Positions 26,504 to 40,193 of a stretch of 64,000 bases of DNA are shown one piece after another; the stretch's first letter is position 1, and each line of letters opens with the position of its first letter. Position numbers and translations under genes: made by a program. The stretch is from Tetradesmus obliquus. Lineage: Eukaryota; Chlorophyta; Chlorophyceae; Sphaeropleales; Scenedesmaceae. The stretch is from assembly GCA_030272155.1 (NCBI GenBank), contig CP126204.1:124001-188000 (forward strand). Reading direction: 5' to 3'. The notes beneath the pieces are model-generated. The model had not been told where the DNA came from and ran no database searches. It saw only the letters and a list, made by a program, of their open reading frames with translations.

Positions 26504-28558
26504 CGAGGACTTGCATTGGCTGCATGGCTGGCACAAGCTGTCAGCAGCTTGCTGGTGGTGTGTCACGCATGTGCAGGATCTGTCGAAGCTGGGTGGCTTG
26601 GGATCAGGGGCAGCACAGGTACTGCTATCTGTGGCGTTATCTGCAGCTGCTGTTGGTGTATTGGGGTAGGTGTAGCATGGGCAGGCGCTTGGCTTTGGCA
26701 GCAGAATATGTGTGGTAGAGGCAGGTAGAGGGCTAGCTTTTGGGCAGCAGCAGCAGCTGCTGCAGCAGCAGGGCGAGGCAACAGCGTGCAGGGTGTGTAG
26801 GTGTGTATCAGCCTCCACTCTCGAGCTTATTCCTCCTCCATTCCGAGGGTGCTTGTCAACTCGGCCAGCAGTGGTCTTCAGAACATGTGTTGACACGCCC
26901 CAAATGCGGTCAAGTGTTTCTTATGCAAGTGCAGAGCAGTGCGCCCCTCAACTACATTCAGAGAGGAAGTGTTTCCTCATGTGGGTCCACGCACCAGCTG
27001 TTTAGAGGTTAGCTACCTGTGTGTGCTCATGATTGGCAGCTAGGCTGTAGCATTGCAAACGGATGGCACTTGGAGCGACTGCTCTAATAAGACTGGGGTG
27101 TGTTTCAATTGGCTTGCGTGATGAAGCGTGGTCCGTACTGCTGTATTGTGGGGAGTAAGGGTACCTTGCAAGGTGTGCTTCCTGCAACCTATACGCAAGG
27201 ATGGTGTTCAGCAGGTGGTGCAGCAGGTAGTGCGACGTGTTCAGCTGCGCTGCCACAGCAGTCCTGCTGCTGCGACACTGCCGCCAAGCAGACGGGGCGC
27301 TGGCTGCCTTGGCGTTGGAGGGCCGCAACCTTTTTTTACTGCAGAGCTCGCGCTGTGGGCAACACTGCCGTGCATTTTGACGCACACATGCACAGTGTTG
27401 TGCTGCATGCGCTGCCATGCATGCTGCATCGATGTTGCGCAGCATGCATTGTTGTGACAATTTCAGTGCCTGGCACTGCTGGTTTGATGATTTCGTGCTT
27501 ATTGGCTGGCATGGGAGGATGTAGCATGGCAGTTGCAGCTGCTGTTGCAGCTGGATCTAGCCAGCTTGCAGGTTACATTTCAGCAGCATGGTGTCCCTGC
27601 TGTGTTGGTGCATGCAAAGTCCATGCTAAGGCATGCCTGTGTTGTGGGTGCATGAGTTAACCTTTTTGTTTAAATCTGACAGGCATGGTTGCCAATGACA
27701 GGCTCCCTAGCGGTTGTGCAGGTCCCAGCATAAGAGGCAGCGGGGCTGCAGGGTGGCAGCGCGCTGGCCTGAACTTGGCTGCTCCTTTTGTTTGTGGTGT
27801 TTTGTGCTGACATGACGCCGCGTCAGCGGCTACCACTGTGGCACAGTTCACGTCTCACACACAGCTGCCAGCACGGTGCATTGGTGCATGCTGTTTTTCA
27901 CGGCGTGAACTTAATGGCGTGGTAGAGTTGTCAGATCTCTAAGTGTCTGCGCTCTCTTTCAGGGAGCGGAGTTAGCTTAGCGGAGTGGTGGAGAGTGACC
28001 ACCTGTGGGCCATTGGCAAGAGGAAGTTGCCAGGTCCTGATCTGCATTGTGTGCTGTGGCTGTGCTCCAGTTGAGCCTCACAAGCATCGTGTGCTTGAGC
28101 TTCAAAATGTGTAACTTGTATACAGGCAAATGTATGTCGGTATCTGCTGTGCTGCTGCGATACTCAACAGTACTCAACAATTTTATACTGCGATACTTAA
28201 CAGTGCGTGGAACGGGCCACCCACGTGGACACTGTTCTGCTGGATGGGGGCTGACAGGGCTGCCGCGGCTTCGCGGCCACTGCCGCTCAATAGTTTTGAA
28301 GTGAGTACTGCTTGATGTTGCACTGTATGAACACAGATTCAAAGCTTCATCCAGCTGTCCGGTAACTTGTCGCGGTGCTTAGTCACTTTTCCAGGCTCAA
28401 CCCTACTTCGGTTTCCTATCCTTGAAACATGTATTCCTCCTTTGTAGGTGTCTGTATATTCGCTTGAGATTGTCCGCGTGAACTTTACAGACGAGTCGTC
28501 CGCTTCTCGTGGCAGCATCACCGACACCGTAGGGCTGCCCAACGCTCCACCTAGCTCT
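26504..28558. other. intergenic between the SET gene and the C39-like gene
   Basis: No supported gene. TG-rich and GCATGC-rich low-complexity sequence. An open frame of 186 codons at 27100-27660 (+) has no domain. A short internal repeat of GATACT(C/T)AACAGT lies at about 28159-28205. The last 100 nt before 28559 stay open in frame from 28448, so the next gene's start could lie there. Confidence 0.55.
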
Positions 28559-30448
28559 ATGTCCTGCAAGATGGGCACTCGTGTGTTGGCACTGCTTGCG
28601 CTGCATGCTGTGGCCGGCATGAGCAGCTCTGCTCAGGTGAGCAGTAGCAGGGCTGCTGGCCTGCAATCAGCAAGCTGGTGACACAGTGCAGGGCCTGCAA
28701 TGCTCTCTTGTTGCAGAGTGATTGCATGTTGTGTTGACATAGAGAACTACTTTTTGAAATGCATGTTGACCTGCTGCAGGCTGCACCCATGAAAGCAGTG
28801 ATACCCAACTTCCCCATCAGGACGCAGTGGGAGCATGGCCATGGCTACTGCGGGGAGCTGTCCATACAGCAGGTGGGCTGCAGCTGCAGCAGCAGCAGCA
28901 GCGCCTTGCTGCTGTGTGCCTGCCGTGCAGGACGTCATCAGCACGCAGCTGCAAGGATATGAGTGCCACATCAGCATCATGATGCAGCCATGAGGCACAG
29001 CATGCGTGCTTTGCTGCTGCTGCTATGCCAGCGCTGCATGACTCATGCTGCATCACTCACCACAGTCCTCAGCAAAACACATGCAAAGCATCTTTTGGGC
29101 AAGCATACTTTGCATGCAAGTGCAATAACTGCATCAGCAAGCAGCCAAGCACCTATCAGCAATGTATCCTGCAACTCTGCTGCCACCGCCCTCCTGCTGC
29201 TGCTGTCCCCGACACAGACAGCACTTACGCGTGGCGTGTGGGTGGGGCAGCAGCAGGCGCGCAACATAGGCGGCGGCGAGGTGCTGCTGGGCCGGCCCGG
29301 CAGCAACCTAAACAACCTGCAGAAGGTCCTGCAAGCCCTGGGCTTTGACTTTGTGGTATGGGACCCTGATAGCGAGGCAGGTCAAGGCATCCCTACCAGT
29401 TACATGCGCTGGATGAAGCAGCAGATCATAGCCGGCAGGGCTGCCATATTCGGTGCCCGGCTGCAAGATGGGGAGGATGATGCGTGGTACGACCACATCA
29501 TGCCGGCATACGGCATCTACTATGACAGCAGCACTGCTGGCCAGTACGATGCACGGGACACGCTGACGTGGACAGACAACTACGGGTGAGTAGGGCGGCC
29601 ACTGCATGTGATGTAGCGACCAAATTACACCTGACAGTGGCATGGCTGCAGCAGCTGCACACCGCAATGCGGCAGGCCAGGCATCAGCTGTGCAATCTGG
29701 GCAATCCCAGCATGCGCCCGAGAGTTCTGGCTTGCAGGAAACCCTTTGCTGGTGTTCGTGCCCACAGCATACACTTGCAGGATTATCCTGCAAGTGCAGC
29801 TCGCAGGCAGGCACCCCAGAACAGAACATGCACAAGGCTGGGCAGCGTGCAGATTAGCTGTCAGAACCCTCAGGCTGCTGCCAGTTGTTCTACTGCTTCA
29901 ACTGATCCCACCATGTGCCTGCTGCGCTGCTTCGTGTAACTTGCAGGACTGTTGCCAACAAGACCATGTCCGACGAGAGCTTCTACGCAGAGCAGTACAA
30001 CTGTGAGATGCCTCAGGACACCTACAGTGGCTGCATCCCGTTAGGCGCAGACACCTTCGCAACAGCCATGGGCGGACTGCTTGATGCACGCAAGCTCTTC
30101 CTACCGCTGCGGCTCATCATCACAGGCTGGTCAAACGGCGCTGAGGCAGACAGTGAGCCAAGAGTCAATGCAAACCCACCAGCCTCTGCCCGCTACAGGC
30201 TGGCCTTCCAACCGGGTGCGAACGTGCGGCCTGGGAACAAGTTTGCTGTTCATCGTTGTGACAGAGCAGCAAACGGCAGCGGCGGCCCGCCAGCAAACCC
30301 TACAGATGCAAGCCAGCTGGCTGCGGCAGGCTGCCGCAGCTGGGACTTCACAATGAACAGCAGCACACTGCCGCAGCTGAGCCACAGGGCGCTGGGAGTG
30401 CTGTGGTCCAACAGCATTGTGTACTTTGTGGCGACACGGCAGCAGTAG
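28559..30448 (+). CDS. secreted cysteine-protease-fold protein (peptidase C39-like family)
   Basis: Exons 28559-28636, 28780-28872, 29218-29585, 29947-30448; phases close to 346 residues plus TAG. The N-terminus MGTRVLALLALHAVAGMSSS is a signal peptide (from the second Met at 28571 it is more typical), so the protein is probably secreted or vacuolar. The core reads HGYCGELSIQQTALTRGVWV, then QARNIGGGEVLLG, WYDHIMPAYGIYYDS and TLTWTDNYG. This Cys-Gly-Glu (Cys50), His (about 150) and Asp-Asn (177-178) order is that of C39/papain-like proteins common in protists, with a plausible Cys-His-Asn/Asp triad. The C-terminal half (CEMPQDTYSGCIPLGADTFA...) is specific to the family and has paired Cys. 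Substrate is unknown. The intron at 28873-29217 contains an open DVISTQLQ stretch that I read as intronic, since joining SIQQ to TALTRG gives the family pattern. Confidence 0.68.
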
Positions 30449-32663
30449 GTGGCCCCACATGGAGTCAGCGGAGGGCTGCGCCGAATGGCACAGCAGCTCA
30501 ATCGAGCTGAGCTGTGGGTTGAGCACGGGGCCACCGCTGCTGCTTGCTCACAGCGCCCACTGTGGCACAAACCTGCTGTGCTGATGTTGATGTGTCTCGT
30601 GCGCGGGCAGGGCTGCAGCAACAGCAGTAGCATGCAGCCGCTTGCATTAAGAGGTTCCTGCATCTGCTAGCGTTATGCTTGTCCGTTGCACAGTGCGAAG
30701 TACTGGAGCTGACACTTGATTCACTTTTGCTCAACGGTGGTGAGTGCTGGATATTTGCTGGTGATTATATGAGCCTCCTGCTGTGCCTGGTATTCATTGA
30801 TCGGGGGTCACTAGCGCACCTTACCATGATCTTGCAGCGATAGATGCATGGAAGCCAGTGCGTGATTTTGAATGTGCTCATTTGATGCCGTCCCCTTGAC
30901 GTATGTCCAGCATCAAGTCTTGACCAACAAGCATGCCCAGCAGCTGAAGCGCAAGCTTCAAGCAGTTGCAGGTTCATTGGGGGGCCCCGGGACTTCCTGA
31001 TGCATCCATGCACTGCCATGCCAGGCATGGCCTGTGGGGTAGTACATTCTTTTCATGGAAGCGGCGGCACATTCTCGTGTCAAGCATGTCATGAAGCGGC
31101 ATGGCGCCCACTGCTGGGCCAGTTTGCGCCCGGTACAGCTTGAAGGCAACACAGCAGGCTGGCGCATGAGCCACGCAGAGTTCACCAAACGTGTGGGGTG
31201 CGGCAAGTGCCTGGCTCACTCTTAAAATGCATCTGCTTGAGGTCTCTGGCTGCATCAGTGTACGCCGGTACGTGTTTCTGCATGCAAAGGACACCATACC
31301 GCATGTACAATCATGCATGGCCATACGGTCTATGTTGTTTGGGTCTGCCCAGAGTACCAGAATGCGTTTGTGCACAGCCATATGGCGCCGTGTGCATACT
31401 GCAGAGTATGCTTCCTTTTGGCCTTGACGATTCCACAACGTCACCGTTAATCACTACTGCCATGCTGTGTCAGCTGATTACTGCTGTTTCATGACAGCAT
31501 TCCTGCTTTTTGCAGGCAGTCTGCCCCCTGCTGGTGTGACTTTGCACCAAAAGCAAGCTGTGGGCTGAGGAGCCGCCCTCTGGGCACTGCAGGAAGAGTC
31601 ATGTGATCAAAAGCTTGAGCGTCTCTGCGCGCAAAGCGCAGAGTGATGCGTGATGTTCGAACAGGCGAATTTCCCTGCCATGTTTCTTCGGACCTGTGTT
31701 CATTATGTTGTGGCTGATAGCGTCGCTTAGGTTGTGCCAGGGTCTGCAAGCCCACCTCCATTGTCTCTCAAACAACTCTGCCGACAGTGTAGCATCCTGC
31801 AGCTGCTGAGCACTGCTTGTGGTGCGTTTTGCAATAACATTTGGCGTGGCTGCGGCATGGCTGCTATTGATGTGCCTGCCGCAACGTCGTGCACCTGAGG
31901 TTGTCTCCAAGACCTGTGGCACAGCAACGCATGGACGTCTCCAGCAGCAGTGCATATCAGCGCCTGCATGGGATGTATGCCTGCTCTGTAACCCATCCCC
32001 AGCTCTCGAATTCTGGCAACTTGGTTTGTGTCGGCAGTTGAGTTGGTTTGCGTGCACACTTTTCCAGCAGGGCGCGGTCCCCTGCCGTCAGTCATGACTT
32101 GATCAAGGCTGGCAAGTCAGGCGCGGGAGTGGACTCAGCGGAGCGGCAAGCACGCGCTGCGCACAGTATGTTTGTGTAGCGCAAGCCACTGTACACAAGT
32201 AGTGAGGTGACCGGCACCATCTTGTTACCCTCCAGTCTTTGCCACCCAGCTGCCTCTGCAGCTCAGGCCTGGCTAGACCACCTCATTTAAATACATGCAA
32301 TCCCAGTCTCTGCCACACAGTCAACGAGCCGTTGGAGGTATGCAATCAGCTTTCAAAAGACCTACCACAATGCAGGAGACACAACAGCCAGGCATGTCTT
32401 GCGCTTGCCACCTGGCAACTATACGACACGCACATAAGCGTTAGCGATAGCAGCACCCAGCAACACCTTGAACTCCGTTGCGCACCTGACAACATGACAA
32501 ACTGCCAGGGCGTGATGAAAGGTGTACACGTAAAACATGGACAGCTCCATACATCGGCTGCACACTGTTCTCCAATCAATCGTGCTCAACATGACGTCAA
32601 ACAACCCTGCGCACAGCCAGACGACAGCCGCCCACCCGCGACAGCTAACGGCGTACCGCAGCG
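30449..32663. other. intergenic, convergent with the DBP10 gene
   Basis: 3' flanks of the C39-like gene (+) and DBP10 (-). I see no gene, no strong repeat and no clear poly(A) motif. The stretch is less GC-rich and lacks the long triplet runs seen elsewhere. Confidence 0.55.
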
Positions 32664-35430
32664 CTACCGCCGGCCGCCCCTGCCCCCACCCCTGCCCCCG
32701 CCCCTGCCCCCGCCCCTGCCCCCGCCCCTGCCGCCACCCCGACCGCCTCCCCTGCCGCCGCCCCTGCTGCCACCCTTGCTCACGCCGCCGCCGCGCACGC
32801 CACCAGCGCCGCCGCCGCCCCTGCCCCTGCCACCACCACCACCACCTCTGCTGCTGCTGCCGCCCCTGCCCCTAAGACTACCACCACCAGCACCGCCCCT
32901 GCTTCCACCCCTACCCCCAAAACCACCACCGCCACCCCTGCCGCCACCCCTACCCCCAAACCCACCGCCACCGCCACCACCAAAACCACCGCCGTCCCCT
33001 CTGCTGCTGCCGCCCCTCCCCCTCCCGCCCCGCCCGCCCCTACCACCCCTGCCGCCCTCTTTCCGGGCCGCATTCGTCTCTGCGCGCTCCCGCATGCCCT
33101 GCTGCAGCTTGGCCTTCTTATCCCTGTGCCGCGCCACCTGGTCTTTGCTGCGCAGCTCGCCCCCCTTCACGGGGGCGGCGCCTTTCAGCTTGAAGCTCTT
33201 GTGGCGCATGCCCTTGTCGAAGCGGCGAGCCAGGTCGGGGTCGGCGCCGCTGTCTTGAGGCACGCCTGCAAGGGCAGCGGCAGTTATGCACGTGGAGTGT
33301 GGGTATGCTGTATGAATATTGATGCATTAGACGTATGAACTACTGTTAATTCATGGTCAGGGTCGGCGCCGCTGTCTTCCGGCACGCCTGCTGGGTGAGC
33401 GGGGCAGCAGCAACGATGCGGTTAAAGTATGAGTAATAATCGCACGAACAAAGACATATAAAGGAGCGCAGGCCGGGGTCGGCGCCGCTGTCCTGCGGCG
33501 CGCCTGAGGGCCAGATGGTGCAGCGGCAATGAAACAGTTGAGTAGGTAATGATGTATGTAGCACGGCTAGTTTGCAGCAGGAGCGCAGGTTCTTAGACTC
33601 TGCTGGGGCGTATGCAACAAGCAATACTAACAAAAAATCCCAAAGCAAACACTACAAGACACGTCAACCTTTGACCAGCCAGCCAGACAGACAAACAGCT
33701 GTGCCCGCACCTGTGGCCGCGATGCGCTGCTTGTTGTGCTTGGCCCACTTCTTGTACAGCTGCCCCGTGGCCTCGCCCTTGCCCGGCCCCGCCAGCACCG
33801 TCTGGCCGCTCTCGGTGCGGATCTTCTTCAGCTTCAGCCCGCGCTTGTCCTCCACACCAGACGTGTTCACGTACGCCTTCTTCTTCTTGTCCCACCTGGC
33901 GGCACAGTGGGAATGTTATCACACAGCAGACAATAAGTTACGTTTGCTTCAGCCCGCGCTTGTCCTCCACGCCAGACGTGTTCACGTAAGCCTTCTTCTT
34001 CTTGTCCCACCTGGCACAGCAGGGTTGAACCAGTGGATGCAACATTTGATAGCAGACGATGCGCGATGAGTGGCACGAGCAGAAAGAGGCAGTCGTAGGC
34101 GTCACACGGCATTAGACAGCAGCACAGCAAACTCGAACCTCTGAAAGGCCGGTGTGCAACACACGCAGGCCGCACACATTTAGGCATGCACACGCGCACA
34201 CATGCTCAGCCAGCCAGCACACACGTCAACAGCTACCCGCTGCCCCTGCGAGCAGCCACGGCCACGCACTTGAACTGGCGCCGCTGCGCCTGCATGCCGT
34301 CCGCATCCTCCCCTGTCAGGTCCAGCACCGCGCTGGCCAGCTGCGCAGCATCACCGTCCATCTCGAAGCTCTCGCTGTGCGTGCGGCCGTCACTGCGGCA
34401 GAAGAAATGGTGCACGGTAGCATTCACAGGGCTTAGTGACCAGGGCCAGCAATTGTGCAGGGTGCCTGAGCTTGCAGGACAGCAGCGCCGGAATAATACA
34501 CATGGTGCGATTCATCTCCTGCAGTATGTCTGCGGGAGTGCGGGATGCTGACTTGGCCACAGCAAGGCAGGCAGTGCCTTGATCATGTGCTTGGCTTGTC
34601 CCTGCTGCACCCCCCCCGCCCGCCTCCCCTCACCGTGTGTGGCTGATGAAGAAGGACTCATCCTTGAACTTGCCAGAGGCCAGGGGGCCCTCAGCAGACT
34701 GCGGCAGCACAAACACGTTGCGCCGCCGCCCCTGCTGCTGCTGCTGCTGCTGCTGGCCATCTTCTTCTTCCTCACTGCCGCTGCCATACTCGTCGTCACT
34801 GCCTTCATTGCTGCTGCCATCACCAGCAGCAGCACCTCCAAACTCATCATCATCATCTCCAGCGTAATCGTCACTGTCTGCTGCTGCTGCTGCTGCTGCT
34901 TCGTCGCCATCTTTGCTGCCGCTGCCGCCTACCATCTCATCCTCATCACTCCCAGCAGCAGCAGCAGCCGCATCCTGCTGCTGCTGTTTCCGCTTCTTCT
35001 TCCGCTGTTGCTGCTGCTCGTCTGCTGCCGCCGCGCTGCTGCCTCCTATCAGGTGCTGCTGCTCCTCTGCTGCGCGCTGCCGCTTGAGCCGCTCCTTCTC
35101 TATGATTGCTGCGTGTGCGTTGCGCTTCTTGCTCATGACATCATTTGACTTGTAGCGCAGCGCAGCCTCAGCCTCAGTCTGCATGGTGGGGCCCGCGTGG
35201 CTGGGGCGCACCTGGGGGCGGGGTGGGGATGGGGAAAAGTGGCAGGGTTTCAGCAGGTCTTGATCTAGACAAGACAACAGCAACGCACCTGTGGCATCAC
35301 CAGCGACACAAGCCTGAGCAACATGCCCACAAGCGCGATTGCAAGCAGCTGCCGTTGGCTGCAAGCTGGCTGCAAGCTCTCTGCGGCTACATGACAGCAA
35401 CCCAGGTTGGTGCTCATCCTCCAAGCCCTC

Positions 35431-35485
<55 letters not shown>

Positions 35486-38400
35486 GTTTCTCAAGCAATA
35501 ATGCGCCGCCCACCTTAGCGATCTCCGCCTCCAGCACTGTGGCTGCCGGCCTGAAGGCGCGCAGCTTGGCAGTGAACTCAGCCAGAGACACCTCGTGCTG
35601 CGTGTATGTGTGGGGGTGTGGGTGGGAGGGCAGTCGGGCAGCAACGGCAGCAGCAGCAGTGGTTGTGAGCTATGAATGCAGCAGTGCAAGCCAGGTGCTG
35701 TAGTGCCTGCCTCAGCGCGTGCTTGGTCTGCTTGCATTCAAACAGCTGCTTCCTCTGCTGCCGCCAAAGCACCACCTTTCTTCCTAAGCCCACCTGCATG
35801 TCGTACTTCCCGCAGGTCATGCCTGTTCCGCTGGCAATACCTGCGAATATATGGGCAGCTGCTCCCTCTGCTGCTGCCAATGCCACACCTGGCCGCCCCC
35901 CCCCCCCCCCCCCCCCCCCGGCACCCCTGTCCCTGCCCCCCACCTGCATGTCGTACTTGGCGCCGCCCTACTGCTGCTGCTGCTGCTGCTGCTGCTGGCT
36001 GATCGTGCAACTATTGCTACGCAGCTGCTGCTGATGCAGCACCCGCCTGCCCCCCCCCCCCCCCCCCACACGCACCTGCATGTCGTACTTGGCGCCGCCC
36101 TGCTGCTGCATCTTGGCCAGCAGCAGCGGGTGGGGGCCCTCAGGCGGCAGCTGCTTGGCGCGCTTGGCCGACTCAGAGCTGCAACAGCAGTGGGCAGCAG
36201 GCATGCAGGCAGTAGATTGTGTGATGCACAGGCGGTGCACACAGCGCAATGCAGAGCATGGAGATGCTGCTTGGCTGACTTAACGCTGCAGCAGTGGGCA
36301 GGCACACCGACGACAGCTGCAGCAGTCCCCCCCCTCTCCCCCCACATGCCCCATCTCTTAATGTACACCAGGCGCTCGGCCGTGTCTTCAGGTACATCGT
36401 GAATGCATTGCCCAGGGAGCAGCCCATGCTCCCCATGTCCTGCTGCCCCTCAGCCAGCTGCCTCACGTGGCCCAAAGGCCCCAATGTAACTTTGCCATAA
36501 GCAGCTTCTCACCTTGCAGACGGCCTTGTCTTCAAGTACAGCGCGTACGCATTCCCAAGGGAGCGGCTCATACCCCCCAGGTCCTGCTGCGCCTCTGTCA
36601 GCTGCCTCACATGGTCCACCAGCGGCTCCAGCAGCAGCGGAGGGAAGCTGCCGTAGCTGCTGGCAGCGCTGGCGGCGCTGCCGGCTGCAGCAGCAAGCAC
36701 CAAGGGCAGGGCAGAAAGATGAGGTCAGACATGTGTACGCGCACAGCATGCCGTACGTAACCGCGCTGGCGGTGCTGCCGGCTTCATTTGGATTGTGGAA
36801 TGTGAGATATGCAGTGCGCTGACTTGCGACGAAGAGCAGATGCCACACACACACACAGGGGGGGGGGGGTTGACAGTGCTGACAGCTTGACAAGATACAC
36901 ACAACACACAGCTGAGCTGTGCCATGCAGGTTGATAGTTGAGCATGCACAATGCATGTGTGCAGCTGCAGTATCGCCCCACCTGCTGCTGCCGCCACCAG
37001 GCCTCCCGTGCCTGCCACTGCGTCTGCTGCTGCTGCCACCGCCTGGGGGTCTGGCGTGGCTGGCGCTGGCGACACCTGCACCGCCGCACACCCACACAAA
37101 GCAGAATCAGATACCACACAATGACACTCAGGTGCACACACACCGTTGACAGGACAGCACCCAGAACACATACACTGCCCCAGGAACAATAGCATGCACA
37201 TCAAGCTCATGTCAAGCCCATCTGCTGTGGCCTGCTCTTGGGTCATCACCCCACAGCAGTGCCGACAGCTGTCCTCTAAATCGCAGCGTCCCCAGTGCCT
37301 GCTGAACCTCACCCCCCCCCCCCCTTCACCGTGCGTCCCAGGTACCGGTGCAGGTCCAGCAGGAAGGGCAGCCGATGACACGCAGCATCCTGCTGCTGGC
37401 CCCAGCAAAGCAGCAAGCACACCGGGAGCTGCAGCAAGCTCAGGCTAAGCCTATCCCTCTGACATCACACCAGTGCTGATAGTTCAAAACCTAAACCGCA
37501 GGGTCGTTGTTGCGCCATAAACAAAAGCCCCCCCCCCCCCCAGCCTCACCGTGCGCCCCAGGTACAGGTGCAGGTCCAGCAGGAAGGGCAGCTCCTCACG
37601 GCTCAACAGGCACAGCGCACTGCCGGCCTTGCCCGCACGCGCGGCACGGCCACACCTGCAGGCGTGATGGCATCAACAGCAACGCGTGGCTCAGCGCGCG
37701 CGTCCAAGCGTGACGCACTGCTTGCAGCGGCATCAAGCTTGAAGCACCACATACGACCGCAGCGGCACCAAGCTTCAGAACAAGATGCAGCTATAGGCAT
37801 GCAGGCTGATACATAACAAATGAGGTATGCCAGTCCCCCACCTGTGAACGAAGAGCTCTGGCTTTGAGGGGAAGTCGTAGTTGATGACGTTGTCGATGAG
37901 CGGGATGTCGATGCCGCGGGCAGCCACGTCAGTGGTGATGAGCAGGCTCACCTTGCCCGCACGGAACTTGGCCACGTGGATCTTGCGCGCCGTCTGCGGG
38001 GTTGGGGTTTTGACATTGAGGTGCAGGTTAGGGTGCAGGGTGTTATGAGTGCGGCAGAGCAAGCGTGCACTGCAGCCAGTGGCAGACTGCCCCCACGGAA
38101 CTTAGCCACGTGGATCTTGCGCGCCGTCTGCAGAGTTTGAATACAGGGAGTATAACACAGTTTTTGCCATCACCAGCAGCACAAACGATTTGCCGGCGCG
38201 GAACTTGGCCACGTGGATCTTGCGCGCCGTCTGCGAGGGGTTTTGGGTTCCGGAGATGGGGTTGGCAGTTTGCACAGCATGGGTAGCAGTCAGTAATGCA
38301 GTGCGTAGTACTCCATCCTTGTATAATCATTGTCAGAACCACAAAACACAGACGTGTGGGCAGAAAAATGCCAGCATGCTCGCAATTAGACACACAAGAA

Positions 38401-38837
38401 GCAAATCACACACGATGCAGCCGCCGCGTCCCCCTCAAACTTGCAGAAGTCCTGGTTGATCATCAGAGGCGTGCTCAGGTGATGATTGTAGTGTGGTGAG
38501 GTGTTTCTTTCACTGGGGGACTGCAGCGCTGCACAGCACACCAAACAAGCACCACGCCACGACTGGCTGACACCAACAGTGCAGCAGCCAAATGAAAAAA
38601 CGTCGTCCCCTGGCAATCAACAAATACTCCCACACAAAGACAGCAAACGACAACACTAACCTGGTCCATGCTGCCGAACACACACGCTGCCGGCACCCCT
38701 TCATGGCCCATCAGGTTGTGCAGGAACTCCACGTGGTGACGCGTGGAGGCAAAGACTAGCGTGCTGCTGCCCTGGGGCAGGCCCTCACGCACCAGCCACA
38801 GCAGCGCAGCAGCCTTGTCCTCGGCACGCACTGGGGT

Positions 38838-38868
<31 letters not shown>

Positions 38869-40161
38869 TAGTGTGAGAGCATGCACCGGCAGGCCCTCAC
38901 GCACCAGCCACAGCAGCGCAGCGGCCTTGTCCTCGGCACGCACTGGGATACAGGTACGGCAGCAACAGAAGGGGCAGACACACCTCAGCATGAACATACA
39001 GGCTCAGATACAAATATCTCAGGCGCATCTGGGCACCGTGCACTGGGCTGCTGCAGCAGGAGGAGCAGCAGCTGAAAGGCGCGCAGCAGCTTCAACCCCT
39101 GACCAGGCTGAACCCCTGCATGCGCTGCGCTGCTAAACCCTGTGGCCACACCTGTGAAGAAGGCCAGCCCCAGGTCAGGTGACAGCTTGCCGATAAATCC
39201 CTGCCGACCCAAGGCTTTATATCAGACATCAAATATTCAAAACTCAGCCATGCCAACCACTCACCTGTGAAGAAGGCCAGCGCCAGGTCTGGTGACAGCT
39301 TGCGGTCCGCGTCCAGCCGCACCAGCTGCGGGCTGCTCAGCCCTGCTGCAGCAAAGTCGGCCAGGCTGCGGGGGAGTGTGGCGCTGAACATGAGCGTCTG
39401 GCGCGCCTCACGCAGCCGGCCCACAATCTCTTTCACCTGGCGGCAGGATAGCACGGCAGAGACACAGAGAGGAAAGGGAGCACGGTCAGCTTACAGGACG
39501 GGACGTCAGCGTCTGGCGCTGGCCGAGAATGTTGCGCACTTTGTGCGCAGCACGCAGTGTGCGCGCGAGAGGGAAGGAGCGAGGCGGCTTCTCAGCTGCT
39601 GAGACTAGGGCATGCGGCTGCACTCCATGCAGTGCACCTGCGTGCTGGGCAAGCCTGGCATGCAACATGCTCATATGCGCTGTTTGTAAGCACCCCGCCT
39701 GTCTTTCATATGTTGACGCTTCTCAGCTGCTCCTAAGCCACAAACTATTCAACCCTAACACCATTAAAACCTCACCTGCTCCGCAAAGCCCATCTCAAAC
39801 ATCCTGTCCGCCTCATCAAACACGCAGTACTCCACGCTGCCCAGCCCAAAGCCCTGCACCTCGGCCAGGTGGTGCAGCAGGCGCCCCGGGGTGGCCACGA
39901 TGACGTCAGGGCAGGCCGCCAGCTCAGCAAACTGAGCCTCCATGGCGTCACCACCCACCAGCACAGCAGTACGAAGCGTGCTGCCCTTGCCCAGCTCACG
40001 CACCACCTGTGGGAGGTTGCAGGAGTAAATTGACCAAGTGCAGCAGCGGGGTGAGGTTCAGCATCAAAGAAGATGTGTGTAGCGTGCTGTCGCCAGCAGG
40101 CCGCAGGAAAGTGTGCCAAACACCAAGTGCAACGCAAGCACTGTATGTGCACAGCCGACAA

Positions 40162-40193
<32 letters not shown>

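Noticed and set aside
27100-27660. 186-codon open frame (+)
   Set aside because: Cys- and Ala-rich translation without any domain; no splice or homology support.
28931-28960. extra exon DVISTQLQ in the C39-like gene
   Set aside because: It has an acceptor but no in-phase GT donor. Skipping it joins SIQQ to TALTRG and restores the family pattern.
32239-33258. 339-codon proline-rich open frame on the + strand
   Set aside because: It is the complement of the DBP10 RGG tail and adjoining sequence.
35407-35703. polyLeu open frame (+) and similar polyLeu/polyCys frames elsewhere
   Set aside because: They are alternate-frame readings of CAG/CTG repeats.
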